The notes beneath the pieces were generated by a model, which was given only the letters and a program-made list of their open reading frames with translations, had not been told where the DNA came from and made no database searches. From an uncultured Alphaproteobacteria bacterium (GTDB lineage Bacteria; Pseudomonadota; Alphaproteobacteria; HIMB59; GCA-002718135), in assembly GCA_902635455.1 (NCBI GenBank), contig CACPNW010000002.1:1-64000 (forward strand): a DNA stretch of 64,000 bases, read 5' to 3'. Made by a program: the position numbers and the translations under genes. Of this stretch, positions 46,376 through 56,409 are shown one piece after another (positions within the stretch are counted from its first letter, which is position 1; each line of letters starts with the position of its first letter).

Positions 46376-49123
46376 TTACGCACTACAAGTCAAACATTCT
46401 TCAGACTCTTGTTCAATAGAAGTATTTTTTATAAATTCTTCTTTAGCTATTTTTTCCGAAGATACAGTAACTTTTACTGCATCAACAGCAGATCTGCTTC
46501 TTAAATAATACATACCTGTTTTTAAACCTTTTTTCCAAGCATACATATGCATAGAATTAACTTTTCCAAAAGTAGGAGTTGATAACCATAAATTCATAGA
46601 TTGAGTTTGGTCTATAAAAGGAGCTCTATCAGCGGCCATATCAATAACAGTTTTTTGAGAAGTTTCCCAAACTGTTTTATAAACATCTTTCAAATCTTCT
46701 GGAAAATCTTGTATATTCTGTACAGATCCATTTTCGACAATAATTTTATCCCTCATATCTTTATTCCATAGATTTCTTTTAGAAAGTGCTTTAACTAAAA
46801 ATCTATTAACAAGCAAAAATTCACCAGATAAAGTTTGTCTTTTATAAATATTAGAAGTTTGAATTTGAAATGTCTCAGTATTTCCTAGGATAATTCCAGT
46901 AGAAGCTGTTGGCATGCAAGCTGTTGTTAAGGAATTTCTAACACCATGTTTTTTTATTTTTTCTCTTAAAGTCTCCCAATCCCACATATTTGATGGCTCA
47001 GTATTCCAAAGATCAAACTGAAAGTTGCCTTCAGAAATCGGCGATCCTTTAAATGTGGAATATACACCTTTTTCTTTCGCCAATTCACAAGAAGCCTCAA
47101 GAGCTCCAAAGTAAATAGTTTCAAAAATAAGCTTGTTAATTTCTTTAGCTTTTTTACTATCATACGGTAAGTTCATTTTAAAATATACATCGGCTAAACC
47201 TTGAATGCCAAGTCCTATAGGTCTATGTTTGTTGTTTGACGTTTCTGTTTTATTAGTTGGATAAAAATTAATGTCGATAACTTGGTCTAAATTTTTAGTA
47301 GCAAGTTTTGCAGTTTCATATAACTTTTGATAATCATATTCTTTTTTATTATTTATTTTCTTAATGAACTGAGGAAGTGCTATTGAAGCTAAATTACAAA
47401 CCGAAGTTTCTTTGCCATCTGAATATTCAACAATTTCTGCACAAAGATTTGATGATTTTATTACACCGATATTTTTTTGATTTGATTTTTTATTAATTGA
47501 GTCTTTATAAAGCATGTAAGGCTGACCAGTTTCTATCTGGGCTTCAATAATTTTTGACATTAAGCTCCTTGCTTTAATTTTTTCTAAATGTGGAAACTCT
47601 TTTTCATATTTTTCATATAATGTTTCAAATTCTTTTCCATATTTATCAGAAAGTCCAGGACACTCATGTTCACTCATCAAAGTCCAGTCTTTATCTTCTT
47701 CAACTCTTTTCATAAACAGGTCTGGTATCCACAGTGCATAAAACAAATCTCTAGCTCTAAATTCTTCTGCCCCAGTATTCTTTCTTAATTCTAAAAACTT
47801 TTCTATATCTGCATGCCATGGTTCAAGATAAACTGCAAAAGATCCCTTCCTCTTTCCACCTCCTTGATCAACAGACTTTGCTGTTTCATTAAATATTTTA
47901 AGGAAAGGTATCAAGCCATTAGATTTTCCATTTGTAGACTTAATTCTACTACCACTACCTCTGATATTATGTGCATGCATACCAATACCACCAGCTGTTT
48001 TTGAAATTAAAGCACAATCCTTTATTGTATTAAATATACCTTCAATAGAATCTTCTTCCATCGCTATTAAAAAACAAGAAGAAAGTTGTTGCATTTTAAG
48101 TCCACTATTAAAAAGTGTAGGCGTTGCATGTGTATATAGGCCATTGGAGAGACTTTCGTATGTTTCTTTTACTTTATTATAATCAAAATTATCACAAGAA
48201 ACAGTTAGCGCCACTCTCATCCATAAATCTTGAGGTCTTTCTATTGTTTTGTTTTCAAATTTAAGCAAATATGCCCTAATTAGTGTTGTAAAAGCAAAAT
48301 AATCAAAGTTATAATCTTTATCATAATCAATAATTGCTTCTATAGATTCAGCATTTGCCATTACTTTGTTATAATAATCATCTTTAAGCAAGCCATCATC
48401 ATATAAATTTTTTGTTGCAATTACAAAACCAGGAGTTTCTTTATGAAGGGAGTTTGCTTTTATTCGAGCAGCAAGATATGAATAATCAGGATGCTCAACT
48501 GTTAATGCAGCAGCAGTTTCTGAAAGATAGTTATCTATTTCTGTACTAGTAATATCAGGATAAAGACCAGGGATTGCTTTTTGAGCAACTACTATTGGAT
48601 CTATATGAAGCCCTGTTGATAGAACAGAAACACGATTTGTTATTTTATCTAAAGAGACCGGTTCTTTAGTTCCATCTCTTTTTAAGACCATTAAGGAAGA
48701 AACTTTTACTCCTACTTGTTCTTTTAACTTGTTTGTATGATATCTTGATGCTGCTCTTTGCTCTCTGTATAAGACATATGCTCTAGCAACTTTATGATGT
48801 TCATCCCTCATAAGCGCTAGCTCAACTTGATCTTGAATATCTTCAATATGAATCATATCTCCATCAGCAATTCTTCTTGTTAATGCTAAAACCACTTTTT
48901 GAGTTAATACTTCTACTGTTTTATGAATACTATCTTGCTGTTCTTTTTCTTTGCTTTTATTGTTTCTTATTTTTGTCTGAGCTAAAAAAGCTTTCTTAAT
49001 TGCATTAGAAATTTTATCAGATTTAAATGGAGTGATTTTCCCATCTCTTCTGACCACACTTAAGCTAAGTAAATTAATCTCAGGCTTATTTACATTTGCT
49101 GATACGAGTGAGTTGTCTGCCAT
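46376..49123 (-). CDS. nrdA: Class I ribonucleotide reductase alpha subunit
   Basis: Catalytic subunit reducing ribonucleoside diphosphates. Two ATP-cone-like regions are visible: VVRRDGKITPFKSDKI near residue 24 and VLKRDGTKEPVSLDKI near residue 150. The catalytic Cys pair (SSCFLIAM, SVCNLAS) and the thiyl-radical loop NLCAEI are intact. The C-terminal shuttle pair is C910/C913 (ECLTCSA). An AAGGA ribosome site precedes the ATG. The product is eukaryotic-like with an extra N-terminal cone, at 915 residues. Confidence 0.96.
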   Translation of the reverse strand: MADNSLVSANVNKPEINLLSLSVVRRDGKITPFKSDKISNAIKKAFLAQTKIRNNKSKEKEQQDSIHKTVEVLTQKVVLALTRRIADGDMIHIEDIQDQVELALMRDEHHKVARAYVLYREQRAASRYHTNKLKEQVGVKVSSLMVLKRDGTKEPVSLDKITNRVSVLSTGLHIDPIVVAQKAIPGLYPDITSTEIDNYLSETAAALTVEHPDYSYLAARIKANSLHKETPGFVIATKNLYDDGLLKDDYYNKVMANAESIEAIIDYDKDYNFDYFAFTTLIRAYLLKFENKTIERPQDLWMRVALTVSCDNFDYNKVKETYESLSNGLYTHATPTLFNSGLKMQQLSSCFLIAMEEDSIEGIFNTIKDCALISKTAGGIGMHAHNIRGSGSRIKSTNGKSNGLIPFLKIFNETAKSVDQGGGKRKGSFAVYLEPWHADIEKFLELRKNTGAEEFRARDLFYALWIPDLFMKRVEEDKDWTLMSEHECPGLSDKYGKEFETLYEKYEKEFPHLEKIKARSLMSKIIEAQIETGQPYMLYKDSINKKSNQKNIGVIKSSNLCAEIVEYSDGKETSVCNLASIALPQFIKKINNKKEYDYQKLYETAKLATKNLDQVIDINFYPTNKTETSNNKHRPIGLGIQGLADVYFKMNLPYDSKKAKEINKLIFETIYFGALEASCELAKEKGVYSTFKGSPISEGNFQFDLWNTEPSNMWDWETLREKIKKHGVRNSLTTACMPTASTGIILGNTETFQIQTSNIYKRQTLSGEFLLVNRFLVKALSKRNLWNKDMRDKIIVENGSVQNIQDFPEDLKDVYKTVWETSQKTVIDMAADRAPFIDQTQSMNLWLSTPTFGKVNSMHMYAWKKGLKTGMYYLRSRSAVDAVKVTVSSEKIAKEEFIKNTSIEQESEECLTCSA

Positions 49124-49162
49124 TTAATCCTTATCTAATTTTTTAAAATTTATTGTCGAATA

Positions 49163-49178
49163 ACACAATATGTAGTGT
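49163..49178. promoter_or_regulatory. NrdR box upstream of nrdA
   Basis: ACACAATATGTAGTGT is a near-perfect palindrome matching the NrdR box pattern (ACACwATATwTwGTGT type). It overlaps the predicted -10 of the nrdA promoter (TTGTCA at 49194-49189 on the minus strand, 16-17 bases upstream), so binding would repress nrdA-nrdB-grx. Confidence 0.65.
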
Positions 49179-49193
49179 CGCCGAAAATTGACA

Positions 49194-49209
49194 ATACAAC
49201 ATTTGCCTA
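49194..49209. promoter_or_regulatory. Degenerate second NrdR box
   Basis: ATACAACATTTGCCTA begins exactly 31 bases from the first box, the spacing of three helical turns known for paired NrdR sites. Its left half (ATACAACAT) matches the first box in 7 of 9 positions, but the right half is poor. Confidence 0.35.
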
Positions 49210-49413
49210 ATATCGCAATAAGAACAAAAAGAGAACATATAAAATTTTTTACTTTAAGTCAAAATATTTTTAAACTTTTTAAAATATTTATACCCAAGTT
49301 GTTGATATTTTTAAATTTACTTATTCACCCCATTTTACATACTTTTAGATTAAAATTAAATTTTTATAAATTTTTGAACTTAAATATGCCATAAATAATT
49401 AATAAAAAAATCT

Positions 49414-50136
49414 ATGAAACAAATTGCCCTTGTAGATGATGAAGAATCTATATTAACTTCGGTTTCCATAGCCCTCGAATCTGAGGGGTATGCCGTTGAC
49501 ACATATAAAAATGGAGTAGAAGCACTTGCAGGACTAGAATCGAAGGATTACGATTTAGGTCTTTTTGATATTAAAATGCCAAAAATGGATGGTAACGAAT
49601 TATTAACAAAAGTAAGATCAAATAAAAAAACTTCTTTAAGAGAAATGCCTATCATTTTTTTAACTTCAAAAGATCAAGAGCAAGATGAAATAATTGGATT
49701 AAGAATGGGAGCTGCTGATTATATTAAAAAACCATTCTCACAAAAACTTTTAAACGAAAGAATTAGAACTGTTCTTAGGGCATATTCTTATAGAAAGAAT
49801 GAAGAGCTAAACAACAATGAAGATAATTTAAACTTTAAAAATATAAAAAAAGGAAATCTTGAGTTAAATGAGATGAAGCAATTGTGTTTCTGGAAAGATA
49901 AGGTTATCGAGCTGACAGTTGCTGAGTTTAATTTAATCAAATCTCTGGCTCAATATCCTGGTGTAGTAAAAGATAGAAACCAATTGATGGACGCCATGTA
50001 TGGTGACACCATTTATGTTGATGATCGTACAATTGATAGTCATATTAAAAGATTAAGAAAAAAATTTAAATCATATGATCCTGAATTTGATCAAATACGC
50101 ACTCGCTATGGGTCCGGGTATTCATGGCGTGAGTAA
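49414..50136 (+). CDS. chvI: Response regulator ChvI (OmpR family)
   Basis: Output half of the ChvG-ChvI envelope/acid stress system. The receiver has IALVDDEESI at the start (QIALVDDEES), phospho-Asp in LGLFDIKMPKMDG and Lys in YIKKPFS. The winged-helix OmpR effector ends with DDRTIDSHIKRLRKKFK and RTRYGSGYSW. Length 240 is typical. Divergent from nrdA. Confidence 0.94.
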   Translation: MKQIALVDDEESILTSVSIALESEGYAVDTYKNGVEALAGLESKDYDLGLFDIKMPKMDGNELLTKVRSNKKTSLREMPIIFLTSKDQEQDEIIGLRMGAADYIKKPFSQKLLNERIRTVLRAYSYRKNEELNNNEDNLNFKNIKKGNLELNEMKQLCFWKDKVIELTVAEFNLIKSLAQYPGVVKDRNQLMDAMYGDTIYVDDRTIDSHIKRLRKKFKSYDPEFDQIRTRYGSGYSWRE

Positions 50137-51784
50137 ATTTTATAAATTTAGACTCTCTAATTATTCACTAACTTATCAACTTCTAATTATTAATTTAATT
50201 ACAGCATTTATAGGTTTTATTTCTTTATTGGTTTTTAATTTTTATTTAATTCAGGATGATAGAAATATTTTAATAGAATATGATAGCACTTTATTGAAAG
50301 TAAATAAAATAAGTAATTTTTTAAGCAATAATGCTATTTCAAGAGTACCTTTGTTTAATGAAAATTGTGATAACAATACTGAAGATCAAGACTGTGTTAT
50401 TAACATTTCTGAACCAACTTTAGACCCAACAACTACTCAGCAATATATAATGCAAAATTATCTACAAACCAATTTCGATGTTATTGTTTATAATGACGGA
50501 TGGGTTAAGTTTGCCGATACTGAAGATATGTACATTTCTAACGAAGTTTCAGAAATTGCTATTGATGCTAAAATTGGCACATCTGATAATTTTATTGATA
50601 ATTATCGCCAATTTTATATAGATTTTTTTAACAAATTCAGAAAAAATTTTATAAAAAATAAATATATCAAAGTAGCTCAAAAATTTAGAAGTGAAATTAA
50701 TTTAGTTTCAGAGACTATTAAGAATAAAAAAATAATTATAAATAAATTTTATAATAATGAAAAAGATATCATCCAAATCATCTCATCCCCAGTTTTATAT
50801 AATGATAAAATTTATGGCGTAGTTATAGTTTCATATCCACTTGTTCACAATAATTATAATTTAGGATTGAATTCATATAATTTATTTAATTTTTATATTT
50901 TTTTAGTTTTGATAATACTATTTATATCTTTCTTTTTTTCTAAGAGTTTAGTGAGTCCAATTAAAACACTATCCAAATTAACTTTAATTGAAAGAACAAA
51001 AATCAAGCCTAAAATAACTTTTTCATATCCAGTTAGGGGTGATGAAATAGGAACTTTATCAAATGAAATTCAAAAAATGTCTTTAGATCTAAAGACACAA
51101 ATAAATCAATTGGAAAAATTTGCAGCGGACGTTTCTCATGAATTAAAAAATCCTTTGACTAGCTTACAATCTGCAAATGAACTTATCTTGAATGATAATA
51201 TTGCTGAGAAAGATAAAGATATACTAAATAAAAATATTACAAAAGATATTAAAAGAATGAACAAGTTAATTTCTGATATTTCAAATTTTACTCAAATTAA
51301 GGCAGAAATTGAAACTGAAAGTTTTGAGTATATAAATATAAATGAATTTTTAATTGATGTTGCAAATAGCTATAATGAAAATAAGAAAAATATAAAAATT
51401 GAAATAGAAACTAATGATCAAAAATTATATGTAGCGGCAAATAAAGATAAATTATCTCAAGTTTTTTACAATTTAATTGATAACAGTATTTCGATTTTAT
51501 CTAAAAATCAAAATGTGTTTATCCAGTCAAGGTCGCTAGACCAAAAAAATATTGAAATTAAAGTATATGACCAAGGTAAGGGAATACCCCTAAAAGATGC
51601 AGAAAAGATATTTTATAGATTTTATACAGATAGGGATGCTGATAAGGGGGATCATAGTGGGCTAGGGTTGTCAATTTCTAGGGAAATTGTGAATTCTTTT
51701 GGCGGTGTTATAAAATTAGTAAAATCTGACAGGCGACTGTATCCTGGAGCTTGTTTTATTATTAATTTACCTTTAAAAGTCTGA
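50129..51784 (+). CDS. chvG: Sensor histidine kinase ChvG
   Basis: Membrane kinase partner of ChvI. I choose the GTG at 50129 (start SKFYKFRLSN after the initiator), which overlaps the chvI stop by 8 bases, rather than the track start within chvI. Two transmembrane helices (about residues 15-40 and 255-275) flank a periplasmic domain. Then come HAMP, the phospho-His in ADVSHELKNPLTSL and GHKL motifs YDQGKGIP and HSGLGLSIS. The hprK/PTS genes that usually follow in alphaproteobacteria are absent. Confidence 0.93.
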   Translation: MSKFYKFRLSNYSLTYQLLIINLITAFIGFISLLVFNFYLIQDDRNILIEYDSTLLKVNKISNFLSNNAISRVPLFNENCDNNTEDQDCVINISEPTLDPTTTQQYIMQNYLQTNFDVIVYNDGWVKFADTEDMYISNEVSEIAIDAKIGTSDNFIDNYRQFYIDFFNKFRKNFIKNKYIKVAQKFRSEINLVSETIKNKKIIINKFYNNEKDIIQIISSPVLYNDKIYGVVIVSYPLVHNNYNLGLNSYNLFNFYIFLVLIILFISFFFSKSLVSPIKTLSKLTLIERTKIKPKITFSYPVRGDEIGTLSNEIQKMSLDLKTQINQLEKFAADVSHELKNPLTSLQSANELILNDNIAEKDKDILNKNITKDIKRMNKLISDISNFTQIKAEIETESFEYININEFLIDVANSYNENKKNIKIEIETNDQKLYVAANKDKLSQVFYNLIDNSISILSKNQNVFIQSRSLDQKNIEIKVYDQGKGIPLKDAEKIFYRFYTDRDADKGDHSGLGLSISREIVNSFGGVIKLVKSDRRLYPGACFIINLPLKV

Positions 51785-51823
51785 AATTATAAAATAACAA
51801 TCTTAATAAAAATAGGGAATAAT

Positions 51824-53113
51824 ATGACTTCTGATTTTAAAGTAAAAGATATTAGTTTAGCAGATTGGGGTAGAAAAGAAATTGCAATAGCAGAAACAGA
51901 GATGCCTGGTCTAATGGCTATTCGTGAAGAAAACAAAGGAAAAAAACCTCTTGAAGGTGCAAGAATTGTTGGTTGTTTACACATGACAATTCAAACAGCA
52001 GTATTAATAGAAACCCTTGTTGAGTTAGGCGCATCAGTAAGATGGAGCTCATGCAATATCTTTTCAACACAAGATCAGGCTGCATCAGCTATTGCTGCAG
52101 AAGGAATACCAGTATTTGCATGGAAAGGCATGAATGATGAGGAGTTTTGGTGGTGTATTGAACAAACTTTAACTGGACCTAATAACTGGAAACCAAACAT
52201 GATTCTTGATGATGGTGGAGATGCAACACAAATTATTCATGAAAAGTATCCTGAATTATTAAATGATATTAAAGGTTTATCAGAAGAAACAACTACAGGG
52301 GTGCATCGATTAAAGGAAATGGAAAAGAAAGGTTTGCTCAAGGTCCCGGCAATTAATGTAAATGACTCTGTAACAAAATCAAAATTTGATAATCTTTATG
52401 GGTGCAAGGAGAGTTTAGTTGATGGCATTAGAAGAGGTACAGATGTTATGATGGCAGGGAAGATAGCTGTTGTTGCAGGTTATGGAGATGTAGGCAAAGG
52501 TTCGGCAGCAAGCTTAAGAGGAGCTGGAGCAAGAGTTTGCGTAACTGAAGTAGATCCAATCAATGCATTACAGGCAGCTATGGAAGGATATGAAGTTGTA
52601 ACCATGGATGATGCATGTGAATATGGTGATATATTTGTTACTGCAACAGGGAATCTTGATGTAATAACATTGGACCATATGAGAAAAATGAGAGATAGAG
52701 CTATAGTTTGCAATATTGGACATTTTGATAATGAAATTCAAACAGAAGCTCTAAGGAATTACAAAACTGATGAAATAAAGCCTCAAGTTGATGAAATTGA
52801 GTTTCCAGATGGTAAAAAATTGTTACTTTTATCACAAGGAAGGCTTGTAAACTTAGGCAATGCTACTGGTCATCCAAGTTTTGTTATGAGCGCATCTTTT
52901 ACAAATCAAGTGATGGCACAATTGGAATTATGGCATAATTACAAAAATTATGAGAATAAAGTATATGTTTTACCAAAACACTTAGATGAAAAAGTTGCTT
53001 TGTTACATCTTAAAAAAGTTGGAGCTAAATTAACCACTTTATCTGATAAACAAGCAGAGTATATTGGAGTTAAAAAAGAAGGGCCATTTAAAGATGACTC
53101 TTATCGTTATTAA
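51824..53113 (+). CDS. ahcY: Adenosylhomocysteinase
   Basis: Hydrolyses S-adenosylhomocysteine to adenosine and homocysteine, relieving product inhibition of SAM methylases. The NAD-binding loop is [15 protein letters not shown], with substrate-site motifs [11 protein letters not shown] and [11 protein letters not shown]. At 429 residues it lacks large insertions. An AGGGAA site precedes the ATG. No SAM- or SAH-responsive RNA fits into the 39-base leader. metK follows 13 bases later, completing the SAM cycle. Confidence 0.97.
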   Translation: MTSDFKVKDISLADWGRKEIAIAETEMPGLMAIREENKGKKPLEGARIVGCLHMTIQTAVLIETLVELGASVRWSSCNIFSTQDQAASAIAAEGIPVFAWKGMNDEEFWWCIEQTLTGPNNWKPNMILDDGGDATQIIHEKYPELLNDIKGLSEETTTGVHRLKEMEKKGLLKVPAINVNDSVTKSKFDNLYGCKESLVDGIRRGTDVMMAGKIAVVAGYGDVGKGSAASLRGAGARVCVTEVDPINALQAAMEGYEVVTMDDACEYGDIFVTATGNLDVITLDHMRKMRDRAIVCNIGHFDNEIQTEALRNYKTDEIKPQVDEIEFPDGKKLLLLSQGRLVNLGNATGHPSFVMSASFTNQVMAQLELWHNYKNYENKVYVLPKHLDEKVALLHLKKVGAKLTTLSDKQAEYIGVKKEGPFKDDSYRY

Positions 53114-53126
53114 TTTAGGAGGATAA

Positions 53127-54293
53127 ATGAAAAGATCTTATTTATTTACAAGTGAATCAGTTTCAGAAGGACATCCTGATAAAGTATGTGACAGAATATC
53201 AGATATGGTTGTTGATAGTTATTTATCTCAGGATCCAAATTCAAGAGTTGCCTGTGAAACTCTAACTACAACAAATAAAGTTGTTCTAGCTGGTGAAGTT
53301 AGAGGACCGTCTATTTCAAAAGATGAGATAATTTCTAACGTAAGAGAATGCATAAAAGATATAGGATATGAACAAGATGGATTCCATTGGCAAAATTGTG
53401 AAGTTGATTATCATTTACATCCACAATCTTCTGACATTGCAATGGGAGTTGATGCTGGAGATAACAAAGATGAAGGTGCAGGTGATCAAGGTATAATGTT
53501 TGGCTATGCTTGTAAGGATACAGATAGTCTAATGCCAGCCCCAATTCACTATTCGCATCAAATATTATACAAAATGGCAAAAGCAAGAAAAGATGGAACT
53601 GCTAATGGACTAGAGCCTGATTCTAAAAGTCAAGTAACTATGCTTTATGAAAATGACAAACCTAGCAAAGTAACATCATTAGTTATTTCTTCACAGCACA
53701 AGGAGGGATTATCCCCTTCTGATGTTAGAGAAATTGTTAAACCTTATGTCTATGAGTGTATACCCAATCATCTATTGGAAGATTTAAAAGATGAAGATTT
53801 TTACGTTAATCCAACTGGAAATTTTGTAATTGGTGGACCAGACGGAGACTCTGGATTAACAGGAAGAAAAATTATAGTTGACACGTATGGTGGGGCCGCA
53901 CCACATGGTGGTGGTGCTTTTTCAGGAAAAGACCCATCAAAAGTTGATAGATCTGCAGCTTATGCAGCAAGGTATTTAGCAAAAAATATTGTTGCTGCTG
54001 ACTTAGCTGATCAATGTGTAATACAACTTTCATATGCTATTGGTGTATCTAAACCACTGTCTATCTATGTTAATACAAATAGCACAAACAAAATTGATGA
54101 AGCAAAGATAGAAAAAATGATTCCTGATTTATTTGATCTCAGTCCCAGAGGGATAATCGAACATTTAAAATTAAGAAACCCAATATATGTTCCAACCGCT
54201 GCTTACGGACACTTTGGACGTAATCCTAGTGATAATGGTCAATTTAGTTGGGAGAAAACTGATTTGGTAGATAAATTAAAAAGTGCAATTTAA
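53127..54293 (+). CDS. metK: S-adenosylmethionine synthetase
   Basis: Makes SAM from methionine and ATP. Signatures [32 protein letters not shown] and [16 protein letters not shown] are all intact. Length 388 is typical. A canonical AGGAGG ribosome site precedes the ATG. Coupling with ahcY differs from the lnt-metK-trmB order common in relatives. SAM users in the window include the SET protein, UbiE, TrmB and MiaB. Confidence 0.98.
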   Translation: MKRSYLFTSESVSEGHPDKVCDRISDMVVDSYLSQDPNSRVACETLTTTNKVVLAGEVRGPSISKDEIISNVRECIKDIGYEQDGFHWQNCEVDYHLHPQSSDIAMGVDAGDNKDEGAGDQGIMFGYACKDTDSLMPAPIHYSHQILYKMAKARKDGTANGLEPDSKSQVTMLYENDKPSKVTSLVISSQHKEGLSPSDVREIVKPYVYECIPNHLLEDLKDEDFYVNPTGNFVIGGPDGDSGLTGRKIIVDTYGGAAPHGGGAFSGKDPSKVDRSAAYAARYLAKNIVAADLADQCVIQLSYAIGVSKPLSIYVNTNSTNKIDEAKIEKMIPDLFDLSPRGIIEHLKLRNPIYVPTAAYGHFGRNPSDNGQFSWEKTDLVDKLKSAI

Positions 54294-54298
54294 ATAAT

Positions 54299-54757
54299 TT
54301 GATCAAAAAAAAACAGAAATATTATGATTTAAAAGATTTAGAAATTTTTGCAAAAAATATTAGTAAAGATTTTACTAAAGGAACTATCATTTTTTTAAAA
54401 GGAGAATTAGGTGCTGGTAAAACAACACTTGCAAGATTTTTAATTAACAGTTTGTATGATTTAAAAAAAATAGATAAACCAAATTCAATTAAAAGTCCTA
54501 CGTTCCCAATATTATTAACATACGACTTGCTAGATTTTGATATATTTCACTATGACTTATATAGAATTTCGAATAATTCTGAATTAAATGAATTAAATAT
54601 TGAAGAAAATATAAAAGAGTCAGTAACTTTAATTGAATGGCCAGAAATATTGTTGAAAAGCAAATTTAGTTATAATTTTTATTTAATTGAATTAGAAATG
54701 GTTAGTGAAAATAAAAGAATCCTTAAAATAAAGTTTAAAAATAATATTAATGTATAA
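54299..54757 (+). CDS. tsaE: tRNA t6A37 ATPase TsaE
   Basis: P-loop ATPase that drives the TsaB-TsaD t6A machine. Walker A reads KGELGAGKTTLARF near residues 34-47, followed by SPTFPILLTYD and the FHYDLYRI segment typical of TsaE/YjeE. Start is TTG shortly after metK. Length 152 is normal. It overlaps the AmgK-like gene by 8 bases. Confidence 0.92.
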   Translation: MIKKKQKYYDLKDLEIFAKNISKDFTKGTIIFLKGELGAGKTTLARFLINSLYDLKKIDKPNSIKSPTFPILLTYDLLDFDIFHYDLYRISNNSELNELNIEENIKESVTLIEWPEILLKSKFSYNFYLIELEMVSENKRILKIKFKNNINV

Positions 54758-55673
54758 AAATTTTGAAAATTTAATCTTGCTTAAAGGTGGTGCATCTGAA
54801 AAAAAAATTTATCGATGTAATAAAAAAAATAAAAATTTTATAATTTTAGATTTTTCTCAAAATAAAGCTGAATTTAATAATCATTTAATTATTTATAATA
54901 TTTTAAAAAATATTAATATATCGATACCAAGTATTTATGAAATTGATTTTAAAAATTATACAATTGTAACTGAAGATTTTGGCAATCAAAGATATGACAA
55001 AATAATCGACAAGTATCAAATTAATTTTCTTTTAGAGTGCGCAATAGAATCATTAATTATAATAAATAATTCATCAATAAATCAATATGGGTTTGAATCT
55101 CTACCAAAATACAATTATCAAATTTTTAAAAATGAAATAAGTGAATTGGTTGATTATTTTTGTCCTTATAAAAAAATTAATAGCTCAATAAATAAATCTT
55201 TTTTTGAAATTTGGAAAAAGTATTACAAAAAATTAGATTTTGAATTTAATACTTTTGTACATAAAGATTTTGAATTAACTAATTTAATTTACCTTCCTAA
55301 AAAAAATAGTCATTTAAGGTGTGGAATTTTAGATTTTCAAAGTGCATTTATTGGATTTAAGGGATGGGACCTCTTTTCACTTCTTGAAAATTCAAGAATA
55401 TACTTTTCTACTGAAAAAAATGAACATTTTCTTAGAAAATATTATAATCAAACATATCCAAAAATTGATTTTGATTCATTTAAAAAACAGTATTATTTTT
55501 TAAATACTTCAAGACAGACGCGTCTTTTAGGTAGATGGGTAAAATTTGCTAAAGTTGATAAAAATAAATCCTATTTAAAATTTATTGATACTACAATTAA
55601 AAGGCTTAAAAATAGTTTAGAGATTTTAGAAATTAGAGAATTAAATGGCATTTATGAGCGTATTTTGAATTAA
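54750..55673 (+). CDS. amgK: AmgK-like anomeric sugar kinase (MurNAc/GlcNAc)
   Basis: Aminoglycoside-phosphotransferase-fold kinase. Catalytic loop HKDFELTNLI (H-x-D-x4-N) and metal site GILDFQSAFIG are intact. Paired with the MurU-like nucleotidyltransferase immediately downstream, it should phosphorylate MurNAc at C1 in the bypass cell-wall recycling route known from Pseudomonas. tsaE-amgK-murU is a common alphaproteobacterial order. Substrate assignment rests on this context. Confidence 0.8.
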   Translation: MYKNFENLILLKGGASEKKIYRCNKKNKNFIILDFSQNKAEFNNHLIIYNILKNINISIPSIYEIDFKNYTIVTEDFGNQRYDKIIDKYQINFLLECAIESLIIINNSSINQYGFESLPKYNYQIFKNEISELVDYFCPYKKINSSINKSFFEIWKKYYKKLDFEFNTFVHKDFELTNLIYLPKKNSHLRCGILDFQSAFIGFKGWDLFSLLENSRIYFSTEKNEHFLRKYYNQTYPKIDFDSFKKQYYFLNTSRQTRLLGRWVKFAKVDKNKSYLKFIDTTIKRLKNSLEILEIRELNGIYERILN

Positions 55674-55674
55674 A

Positions 55675-56382
55675 ATGATGAAAAACTTTACAACAATGAT
55701 TCTAGCAGCAGGTTTTGGAAGTCGCATGAAAGATTTAACTGAGAAAATACCAAAACCCTTATTAAAAATAAAAAATACAACCCTTCTCAGCAATACTATA
55801 AATTTTTTTGAAAACATTGGGTGTAATAGATTTATTTTGAATACTCACTACTTATACAAAGAATTAAACAATTATATAAATTCAATGCATTCAGATAAAG
55901 ATATTATATTAATACATGAACCTGAAATTTTAGATACTGGTGGGGGGATTAAAAATGCACTCAAATTTTTTAACAATAAGAATTTTTTGGTTACTAATTG
56001 TGATATATTTTGGAGAAAAAATAACATTTTAGATATTAAAGATTTTCTTTTTGATTTACAAAAAGTGAAAAATTGCCAATTGCTATTGGCAAGAAAAAGC
56101 AAAACATATGGTGTAAATAAAAATTCTGGAGATTTTGTTTTAGAGAATAATTCTTTACGAAGATGGAAAAAAAATGATCAAATTAATTTTTATTCAGGCC
56201 TCCAAGTTTTGAATCCTTCAGTTTTTAATAATATATACAAGTCTAAATTTTCGATTAATGAAATTTGGGATAATTTAATAAAAAAAAAAGAATTGTCAGG
56301 TGTTATTATGCAATCAGATCTATTTCATATAGGGGATATCAATACTTATCTTGATATAACTAAAAACTTACCTCTTGACTAA
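55675..56382 (+). CDS. murU: MurU-like sugar-1-phosphate nucleotidyltransferase
   Basis: Predicted MurNAc-alpha-1-phosphate uridylyltransferase that makes UDP-MurNAc without de novo synthesis. The nucleotide loop MILAAGFGSRMKDLTEKIPKP and the motifs LDTGGGIKNAL and VTNCDIFW are intact. Length 235 fits MurU. One base separates it from the AmgK-like gene. The addB-addA genes that often follow in alphaproteobacteria are absent; trxA comes next. Confidence 0.83.
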   Translation: MMKNFTTMILAAGFGSRMKDLTEKIPKPLLKIKNTTLLSNTINFFENIGCNRFILNTHYLYKELNNYINSMHSDKDIILIHEPEILDTGGGIKNALKFFNNKNFLVTNCDIFWRKNNILDIKDFLFDLQKVKNCQLLLARKSKTYGVNKNSGDFVLENNSLRRWKKNDQINFYSGLQVLNPSVFNNIYKSKFSINEIWDNLIKKKELSGVIMQSDLFHIGDINTYLDITKNLPLD

Positions 56383-56409
56383 ATAATAAGAATACTTATT
56401 TCTTTATAT

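Larger units (their letters stand above)
49124..49413. other. Divergent nrdA-chvI intergenic region
   Basis: At 290 bases this is the longest gap in the window. It holds the nrdA promoter and NrdR-like sites (49163-49209) and an AT palindrome (49262-49289, AAATATTTT(T)AAA with TTTAAAATATTT). Beyond that I see only low-complexity AT sequence up to the chvI ATG. The track's TTG-initiated 68-residue ORF (49188-49394) overlaps the promoter elements and looks spurious. No tRNA or other RNA gene is recognisable. Confidence 0.6.

Noticed and set aside
49188-49394. 68-residue ORF between nrdA and chvI
   Set aside because: It begins with TTG on top of the nrdA -35 and second NrdR-like site, has no ribosome site, and its composition is that of AT-rich noncoding DNA.
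51785-51823. SAM or SAH riboswitch ahead of ahcY-metK
   Set aside because: The leader is only 39 bases with no pairing potential, and the ahcY-metK gap is 13 bases.
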